64,000 nt of DNA from Congeria kusceri. Its lineage: Eukaryota > Mollusca > Bivalvia > Myida > Dreissenidae. The notes beneath the pieces are model-generated. The model had not been told where the DNA came from, ran no database searches, and saw nothing but the letters and a program-made list of their open reading frames with translations. The stretch spans positions 42,841,618-42,905,617 of the forward strand of contig CM051027.1 in assembly GCA_027627225.1 (NCBI GenBank), written 5' to 3'. The translations under genes and the position numbers were made by a program. This document shows, in pieces, positions 55,620 to 64,000 of the stretch. The number at the start of each line of letters is the position of its first letter. The stretch's first letter is position 1.

Positions 55620-55735
55620 AATGGTAGGGTACGAGTTGACCAAAAAGGTACGGGCCGACTCTGTTAGGTACGAGTTAACCAGAAATCGTTATGGTACGAG
55701 TTGACTAGAGTACCAGTTGACCTGTTACCGCAAAG
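55620..55735. repeat. Short tandem motif GGTACGAGTTGACC
   Basis: Four to five copies of (G)GTACGAGTTGACCA-like units spaced about 25-30 bp. Confidence 0.75.
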
Positions 55736-58521
55736 TCTGCCGTAGGGACGAATTTATCGCCGTGCAATGGTAGTATGAAATTAAAAATTAAATACGAACA
55801 GCTTTGACCCTGTCGTACGGCACATGTTATCGTTTAGTAATTACTATTCAAATTGAAGTCCAAACATTTCAATGTTTGTAACATAACGCATTTCACCTAA
55901 CGCAATTTCGACATTTTAAAAGCTTGTATTGTGAACGCTAGGTTGCTTTTGTATAATAAAACAGAGTACTTAACCAATCTCAATAAAAAAAATATAAGAA
56001 TGTCAAATTAATATTTTCTTTGCATATATTCTGAAAAGCATAACGGAGTACCAAAGATCCATGATCATGTATGTTGAGACAACAGTATTTATTTACTTAA
56101 GGTAGTCACACACTTATGGTCATGATCACAAATGTGTTTAAAAAAAAATCATCATAATCTACAATCAATAAGACACTGTATTTGAAAATTTAAAGACTTT
56201 TTACCGTGTAACAAAAAAGTTATTAGCATGTTTGTAATGCCACCCCCTTGGACAAAAAAATTGCTCAAGCAGACATGATGTCATATTAGAAAAAGCCACA
56301 CAACATGTTCATGTTTTTGATTTTCAGCATATTTTAAACTTCATAACAGTTACATGGATATCTATAAGCAGAATAATAACAACTGTGTGATGTTTATATA
56401 AACAATATAAAGAAAAACATTAAAATATGTACAGTACCCCTATCGAAAATAAGGACACATTCAACTAACTTGAAAATGAGTGTCGATACTTTAAAGTCAG
56501 TTGTGATCACATAGGTAAAGGGTATAGGTGAATTGAGCCCACTAAAATTATGTACACTTTCACCATCGTATAACATAAATTTTTGCAGTTTAAGTATACA
56601 GGGTCGGTTTTGAAAACCCAGTACAGTAACGTGCCAAATGTTATTTTAGTACATATCACAACTGAACATGTCACAAAACTTCATAAATTCTAATATTCTG
56701 ATTCCAATAACAGCTTGGTGACTTAAGCTATTATTTTAGACAAATTGTTACTATAATTATTAGAGTCACTCGGAAAACAGTCGTCAAAAATAACTATAGT
56801 GACACATATGCCAACATACACGACCCATGACATCCAATAACGGAATGAATTATCCAACCATCTTTTAACCTAGTATTTACATAAAAACATACTGAAATGC
56901 TTGTGTTGCAAAGAATAAAATCATTTAAATTAATCCTGTAACAACAGTTGTCGAGGTTAACAAATTACTAAGGGTAAAACACAAGAAGAACTGAAAAGTT
57001 TTAGTTTCTGTTGATCTAGCATATATCTTTTTATGTAGTTTAAAAATACCTTTATTTCCATTTATATGCAATAAAATAGACTATACATTATCATAATTAT
57101 ACATAAAATACACAACTTTGTGATGCTAACAGCAATCATATATTGACAAATAAGCAAAATGTTAAAGTACCCCCTCTAAAAACAAATTCTAACACCTTTA
57201 TAAAATGTGCTTTCAACTTCAAAGTGAATTCTGGACTATTGTTCAAGTGTATGTGACCCTCCAAAATTAATTATTGTTAATACAAATAAACAATGCAAAA
57301 CAAGAAACTTTTACCAATTCTAACTAGTCTGGAAATATAAGCTGATCAATGAAGTATGGAAGGGTGGGTTCAAGAATTTACAACAGTCATTTGTAAAATA
57401 TTCTTTATCCGACATATTAAAACTATCATTGTCACAAACTCTAGTTTATTCAAATTTCTTACTTGATTAAGTTGAAATAAATGTTTAGGAGCTTTACATG
57501 TAATTTTGGGATTAAATTAAAAACTGAAACACCCTAACTAATTTGCTATTTAACTCAATAGTTACTCAAAGTATATCAGCAAATTTAAAACAAAATGTTG
57601 TAATTGCATGTTGTAGTATTGCAAAAAAATATAATTATTATTTTACATCCGTATACAAAGTATTTAGTTAATGTTGTTGAGTTAATAATGTGAATAATAT
57701 TTAACCAATATTAAATAATAAATAACTATGTAATAATTTATTTTGTTCATATAATAATTTATGAAAAAACTTACTTAAATTTAAGCATTTCATTGCTGTC
57801 AAAGCAACATTTTCAAAAATTATCAAGTATTAATATAACTAAAAGATGATACTGAAAAGTGTACATCAAAACTTTTGTCAATATGGGCACAATAATGCAG
57901 ATCATTAATTTAAAAGTGTTCAATCCAAGGACAGAAGCACTGTAATCTTGATGTTTGTTGTTGGAAATTCTTCTCGTGCAATATAGTTTCCTGGACCTGT
58001 GTGTTCTTGTGAAATCTTGAACTGATGAACTGTTTTGTTTTTCTCAAAAGTCCATAATGATTTGTCTAGAATAAGTTATAAATGTTGCCATTGATGTGAC
58101 ATCGGGGAACCTGAGCCAGAAAGCTGCAAATACAAATTATTAAGTCTATATTGTATAAGTACAAGTAACTAAACCATGATCATTGTTAACTACATACACT
58201 GAGAACATAGCTTCATATATTAGACTTTAGATATCAAATTATGGATCATTTTGTTCAAATGTGAATCAGTTAACACACTGAATCCGGTGCAAGGTATACA
58301 AATAAAAAGACAATATAAATTTTTAAAATGATATATTTTTCAATAGAAAATGGTCTTGACTGAGACTAAATAAATATAAAATCATGTATTTGTATTAATT
58401 TACTTAATATTGATGTTAATATATTTAACAAATAAAGGAATTCCACATACAAACAACATTGTCAAACAAACCTGTATGCAATGTGGTGCAATTCAAGCCA
58501 GTCTTCTCTTGAATTCAACTC
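55736..58521. other. Repeat-poor AT-rich stretch without a recognised gene
   Basis: None of the dispersed families seen elsewhere occurs here for about 2.7 kb. On the minus strand a TTTGTATTTGCAG acceptor-like site near 58128 precedes a short open stretch (FLAQVPRCHINGNIYNLF then stop), which could be a terminal exon followed by a long 3' untranslated region, but this is weak. Confidence 0.3.
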
Positions 58522-60931
58522 CAGTGCTCCAGCTAGGCCTAAATAGCAGGGCGCAGCGCCCGTTCCTCTTTGCCCCCCCCCCCCGCCCCCCCCGTTCCTC
58601 TTTGCCCCCCCCCCCCCCCCGCCCTGCCGCCCTCGACACCGCCCTGCCCTCTTTGATCTCGGCTATGCTGTGTATACAACCATATACTAGTTTATTGAGC
58701 CGTCGTGTCTATATATATGTACTACGCAATGAACCAAACGGATGCACGCTGCGTCAACTTAATCTCCTCAGTAAATACCGATCAACAAAATCCGTGGATA
58801 CATGTATATTATGTCATTTATCTCGCCTTATCTCGCCTTTGTTCAAGTAAAGCGCTCGCTCATTTAGCGATCGGATTATGACGCTAGGACGCTGTTAATT
58901 AAAATGGCTATTGATTTACCATATCGTCACTTGACATATCCGTACACGAAATTAGTAACGTATATGCAGTTTGTGCATCTGGCGAATGCACGCACGTTTT
59001 CCACGAGGTGTCCTTGACCTTGCAGAATTTCTAGCAAAACACGTTTTTATCATGGATATACATGTCAGAAATACGTTACTGAGTACACACGTGTTCGTGT
59101 AATGAGAAATTATTACTAAAATAGACCGTAAGCAGTTGAGACGTTATTTACGAATAAAGCGCATCAAACCCACATATCGCCCGTAGATTCTACGTTAATA
59201 AAAATAAGTTAAACTCTTACCGTATTATAATATATTTTAATCCGATCTAAATTATCCCAGCATAGAAAATCACAAGCATATCAATATTAAACACGACAAA
59301 TTGCATCATAATTCTGTACTTTCCCATTTACGGCACAAGAACACAAAACTTTTCATGTTTGCTGACGTAAAATTTTACATTTGTGATCAGTAACTCGTCG
59401 ACATTATGTCGGCTTCACATCAAAGGCGTGTTTTGCACTTCGATGCTCAAACAAAATCGTGTGCAGCTTACTAGTAATTAAAATCGCGTAATAAGGATTT
59501 TGGAAGTACTAAAAAAATGGGTAGGGTAGTAAATGCCAAAATGTGAATTGTAACAATGGACGTTTTAACAGTTTAATTTAATGTGTAAAGAATGAAAATA
59601 ATTTGGATTTTTACTGGAAATGAAGATATTGATTAATTTCATATTCTTAAAGAGCGGTTATGAAATTTGGGTTCTCACGTTGATTTACAAATGCGGAACA
59701 TCAAATTAAAATAATTTCATCAGGAATATTTTGTTGCGCAACTACATGTTTACTAATGACAATTACATATCTCCATGACCAAATCTTGTAATGTTGGAAA
59801 AAGGCGATAAATATTTCTTAACGCTAGCGACGTCATGAAATGCTCGTGGAAAACGTGCGTTTTCTAACGCCAGAGACGTCACGAAATACTCGTGGAAAGC
59901 ATGTGTACAGCTGCTGGTAAACGCTTTCGTACATGTATAATATTTACCACAACCGTGTCCTGTAACAAGATCATGTTGTAAACTTACAATGTGCCGTAAT
60001 GTCAATGTAAATGTATTTTTTCACGTAACGGCGGTTAGCGAGAGATCGTTCGGGTTCTGACTCTAGTGTTTTAAAATCAATTAATCAGTAAAAAAAAAAA
60101 ATCGGTAAATACGCATTTCAATACGTATCAACATTCAAATACAGAATAAACGTGTTTCTCGTAATTTGATGAATTGTAAATTCATTTGTTTTTATTGTAG
60201 TTACCTTCTCCACAACTGTATACAACTATCGAAATATCGTTGACAGTTCGATTACCAATAAATTTTATGACCAGTCCAACACTGTACTTTGTAATGAAAT
60301 GCATGTTTTCCATTCTGTTTTTAAGTATTTAATAAGTTTCCAGTCACAAAGTTAAGTTTTATATTGAAATACTAACTTATAGAACAGTTTATTTTATGAA
60401 ATATACACGTTTTCGGACGTTTCATTTCAGACGTATGTTTGTATATTGCAACTACAATCCAATGCATTTGATTATATTTATACTAGGTATAGTTAATGCT
60501 GTTAAATTTAAATGCTATTGGTAATATTTGGGGGTTATAATTACAGATATTTCTTTTAACTAAATATATTGAAGTTTCTTATAAACACCTTCAAATAATT
60601 TTGCTATAAAATAGGATTGTATGTTGTATGATTGTATGTTGTATAAAATGAATAAGGGATATTCTTTTAAATCATTAAATTTGCTTTATATATAGAATGA
60701 AAATTTAAAATTATATAATAATATAATAGTACAACAATTGTATTGCTTATTACACATAACTTAGTTCAATTATTCCAAATAAACAAAGTATGATAAAATC
60801 TATAACCTATGTTTCTGTATTTTTTAAAGCATATATATTGGTATACCCTTCCAAAAAATTAAGAACGCGCGCAAAAGTGCCCTTTTCAGGATTTAGCACC
60901 CTGCCCTTTTCAAATCCTGGCTGGAGCACTG
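58522..60931. mobile_element. hAT-like non-autonomous element, 2.4 kb
   Basis: The left end CAGTGCTCCAGCTAGGCC and right end CCTGGCTGGAGCACTG are inverted repeats, with a further loose match inside (GCAGGGCGCAGCGCCC / GGCAGGGTGC). AACTC flanks both sides (58517-58521 and 60932-60936). The CAGTG...CACTG start is typical of hAT, but hAT makes 8-bp duplications and only five bases match here, so the class is probable rather than certain. No transposase frame is seen inside. Confidence 0.65.
58574..58622. repeat. Poly-C tracts (G-quadruplex / i-motif potential)
   Basis: Runs of 12, 8 and 18 C interrupted by CGTTCCTCTTTG, with CGTTCCTCTTTGCCC duplicated. Located inside the hAT-like element near its left end. 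A Pro-rich open frame over it is an artefact. Confidence 0.85.
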
Positions 60932-61663
60932 AACTCATTACATGGAGTTTATAGTTTATGGTGTGTCTTGCATTTATACAACACTATTCACGAGCCAACA
61001 GTCTCTTTTCTGGCACCGAAGTATCTAGTAACGTTCAAAGGAATAAAATGTTCCACACAATATTGTCACCGATACAAGTCCACGATAGCACTGTGTGTGA
61101 TGGTAGATATTGTCAGAAATAAAAACAACAACAAATTCCACAGTCCTTCATAAGGCTTCCACTTCGAGAGATTGTGTACCGTAGACACATCGTTAATAAT
61201 TACACCAGTATAGGGAACGTATCAACACGCTCACTTTGATCAGTAAATACGTTCACAAGCCTAGCTGGTGGTTCACTGTTTGTGTTTAGAAAATATATTT
61301 CAGTGATTATAAACTGACAGAGTAAACTATCATGGGCGCCGCCATTTTGATAATCACGAAGCCAAAGCGCAATATTTTATATTTATGCTTAACAAATGAA
61401 ATATACGTTGATTCTGTCGAATAATTGCAGTTGCTAACCAAAAAGTAAATGTTTCGTTTTATTTTATGGTTTATTTACAAAATACACGATGTTTATTCAT
61501 GCAATTTGTTTTAAATATTATCGTCGTCCGATGGTTATCCGAAATATACCGGAAGACACCGATAGGTTACGAACTGAGTCGATATTACCCGATTTCATTT
61601 GTGTGTGACTACCTTAAAGAATTATTTCAATTGGATGAAAATGTCGGTATATTTATCTCAGAA
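60932..61663. other. Non-coding stretch, nothing firm
   Basis: A plus-strand frame at 61466-61711 includes ELSRYYPISFVCDYLKELFQ but runs into repeat sequence at its 3' end and matches no family I know. No gene is called. Confidence 0.3.
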
Positions 61664-62350
61664 CAGAACAGAACAACTCTTTATTCGTTTCACAGATTAC
61701 AAAAAACATAAATATTTTGTAATAACATGTGAGCATATATAAACACAAAAAGGCATACAAAAATACACAAACAATGTTTAGTGCAACACTTCATGTGGGA
61801 AAGTGGTCACGGTGAGATGCTTCCTTTAATAGCAAAAAATAATTTTAATGGAAGAAATTGAGCAGAAAGGAAGTAATTTAACAATACATATCACATCGTG
61901 TAATGTATTAAACTATACACTGACATTACGCATATTTATGTAAGTTTATCGTGCACATTTATTTGAGCTTAATGTAGTTTTATTTAATAGGAAGATATAC
62001 ATCTATTTATAAAGATGAACTTCAGTATCTTCGTAAATTTGTAAATCTTTTATATTAATATTATTTTACATATATTTATCTCTATAACTTCGCTGTATTG
62101 ATAAAATCAAAGAAACCGAAGAATTTTCCCTTACTAACTGCTTTTGTTAGCTTAAATTTTTCACAACTACCAAATACCTTTACACATATTAAACGACGGA
62201 AATCACTAAACAAATCAAGGTATTTTGCTTAATCGGGACAGTAATATAAAATACATAGCTTATTGATACATTTTGACATATTCAACATGTTCCGTAAAAC
62301 ATACTGATTAAGAAAAGAAATAACATATATTTATTAAAGTCGATTATAAA
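61664..62350 (-). mobile_element. Probable minus-strand LINE 3' end
   Basis: Read on the minus strand, the right-to-left sequence ends in GAATAAAGAGTTGTTCTGTT-CTGTTCT, i.e. a polyadenylation-like signal followed by a short TTCTG repeat tail, as seen at the 3' end of some LINEs. Upstream, a frame reads FRRLICVKVFGSCEKFKLTK and AVSKGKFFGFFDFINTAKL, which may be the ORF2 tail. No motif is diagnostic, so this is tentative. Confidence 0.4.
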
Positions 62351-62429
62351 ATGGTCATGTAAAAGTCAACTTACTTAGCCTTATCCTATGAAATGTTCGG
62401 TGGTTATCCATAAAGGTGCGTCCAAAACG

Positions 62430-63728
62430 ACAATTTTATCCTGAAAAGTTCGCCCTAATCCTACACCATGAATCATTTTGTTTCGTTTGGCACTTTTTCT
62501 TATTCGGCCATATTAAAACTCTTCTTGTCTGAAACCACTGGCTGGATTTTAAAATATTTTCACAGAAATGTTCCTTGGGTGACCCTTTACCAAATTCCTT
62601 CAAATCATTTTGTTTCGTTAAAAAACATGACCACCACGGCGGTGCAGTTTTCCTTGTATGGCTATATTGAAAACTTAAAAATCTTCTTGTCTGAAACCAC
62701 TTGCTGGATTTCAAAATAATTTCGCAGAAATGTTCCTTAGTGACCCTTTACCAAATTTCTTCCAGTCAATTTGATTCATTAAAAAACATGGCCGCCAGGC
62801 GGTGGGGCAGTTTTCCTTGTATGGCTATATTGAAAAGTTATAAAATCTTGTTGTCTGAAACCACTGGCTAGATTTGAAAATAGTTTTCACATAAGTATTT
62901 TGATTCGTTAAAAACATGGCCACAAGGGGGCAGGGCAGTTTTCCTTATATGTCTATATTGAAAACTTTAAAAATCTTCTTGTCTGAAACCACCGGCTGGA
63001 TTTAAAACTAATTTCACAGAAATATTCATTGCGTGACCCTCTACCAAATTCCTTCTAATCATATTGATTCATTAAAAACAAGGTTACTAGAGGGTGTGGA
63101 AATTTTACCGTAAATGACCATATAGGTAACTTTGACAATCTTCTGGTCAGAAACCACTAACCTGATTTCGAAATAATTTCACAGAAATGTTTCTTAGGCG
63201 ACCCTCTACCAAATTCTTTTAAATAATTTTGATTCGTTAAAAAAATGTCCACTAGGGTGTGTGGAAGTTTGACCGTATATGGCCGTATAGGCGTCTTTGA
63301 CAATGTTATCTTCAGAAATCACTTACTTAATTTCAAAATAATTTCAAAGAAATGTTCCTTGCGTGCCCCTCTTCCAAACCCCTCCAAATAATTTTGACTG
63401 TATATGGCCATATAGGCAACTTTGACTATCATCTTGTCAGAAACCACTTGCTGGATTTTGAAATATTTATTCCTATATATTTAGGAATGTTCCTTTCAAG
63501 ACCCTCTATTATATTCCTTCAAATCATTTCGATCTGTTTAAAAACAAGGTTGCCAGGGGGGGGGGGCGCAATTTGACCATATATGACTGTGGGTGTTAGT
63601 GGTCCATTGTTATCTTATGTGTCAACATTTAACTTCAACCATCTATGTACCCGCTATTAAATTTTTAGAAGCCATTATGATGCCTTAATCTCAGATGAGC
63701 GCCCTAGGGCCATGTTGGCCCACTTGTT
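62430..63728 (-). repeat. Hairpin-ended dispersed repeat, inverted relative to 31.9 and 53.9 kb
   Basis: About seven units of 150-170 bp share GTCTGAAACCACTGGCTGGA, TTTCACAGAAATGTTCCTTG, GACCCTxTACCAAATTCCTT and CCTTGTATGGCTATATTGAA, the reverse complement of the units at 31931 and 53931. The right end is GGGCCATGTTGGCCCACTTG at about 63705-63724. GTTCGCCCTAATCCTACACC at the left edge pairs with 53600-53640. Open frames here are unit-derived. Confidence 0.85.
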
Positions 63729-64000
63729 TTTATATAATGTTAAAGCAAGAGGACCAAGATGGGATAAATTCATTTACAAGAATTAAGTCCATATATGCTC
63801 TAGCAGCATACGCCGTTCATGCGTTGGGGCATTGTATTCGAAAATTACTATACAGAGATTGCCTGTTATGTACGAATATAGAAGGGGCACTCGAAAGTAG
63901 TAAAATCTATTCATTAAACTCATTGCCAAATGACAAATTTGTTGCTCTCTAACTTATAAATTACATGTAAAATATTTTACTAGCATTGCTTTAACTAGTT
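63729..64000. other. Window end, nothing recognised
   Basis: A plus-strand frame (from 63695) reads AYAVHALGHCIRKLLYRDCL, but it begins inside the repeat and matches no known family. No gene is called. Confidence 0.3.

Noticed and set aside
58410..58850. Pro-rich protein of 146 residues
   Set aside because: The proline run is the poly-C tract and the frame crosses the left boundary of a mobile element.

Overview
This window looks like nuclear DNA from an invertebrate animal. The best guess is a bivalve mollusc, inferred from hairpin-ended dispersed repeats, LINE types and the host gene rather than from any species marker. It is clearly AT-rich by eye, dominated by repeats, and its coding capacity is split into short exons with consensus splice sites. 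No bacterial operon, rRNA, CRISPR array or virus is visible.

The backbone is one split plus-strand host gene from about 17.0 to at least 53.7 kb. Five well-supported exons (17003-17299, 18395-18597, 42581-42637, 42901-43019, 51882-52008) and a probable sixth (ending 53736) join in matching phases. Together they encode part of the amino-terminal (LIVBP/ANF-receptor-like) domain of an ionotropic glutamate receptor of AMPA/kainate type. The exons for the signal peptide and first lobe, the ligand-binding domain and the pore were not found and probably lie outside the window or in undetected short exons. The second intron is about 24 kb and is packed with mobile DNA.

Layout. 0-16.9 kb: short tandem arrays, a large trinucleotide microsatellite (4.46-5.08 kb), broken LINE copies (5.7-6.6, 8.2-8.9, 10.9-12.1 kb on plus; 15.4-16.7 kb on minus), small palindromic MITEs (11.73, 12.87 kb) and a fold-back element (12.3-12.75 kb). 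17-18.6 kb: receptor exons 1-2. 18.6-42.5 kb (intron 2): a 5'-truncated LINE with a target duplication (20.99-21.67 kb), two arrays built on the palindrome CCCATATGGG (21.7-22.9 and 27.3-27.9 kb), a possible nested two-exon gene (23.4-24.3 kb), a TTAA-flanked MITE carrying a tRNA-like sequence (25.97-26.47 kb), a hAT element with an 8-bp target duplication and a broken zinc-finger transposase (30.24-31.44 kb), a long LINE with ORF1, endonuclease and reverse transcriptase (34.0-37.6 kb), a tyrosine-recombinase fragment (38.2-38.6 kb), a tandem fold-back array interrupted by a second TTAA/tRNA-like MITE (38.7-41.0 kb) and a CCGTAT-rich fold-back element (41.3-42.5 kb). 42.58-43.02 kb: exons 3-4. 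43-51.9 kb (intron 4): fold-back element, MITE pair, dispersed repeats and an unassigned open frame (50.73-50.95 kb). 51.88-53.74 kb: exons 5-6. 53.9-64 kb: dispersed repeats, short tandem motifs, a hAT-like element of 2.4 kb (58.52-60.93 kb), a probable LINE 3' end and a repeat-poor stretch at 55.8-58.5 kb.

Many long open frames here (for example in the CCCATATGGG arrays and trinucleotide runs) are artefacts of stop-poor repeats, often open on both strands, and are not called as genes. Family assignments come from reading motifs by eye, without any database search.
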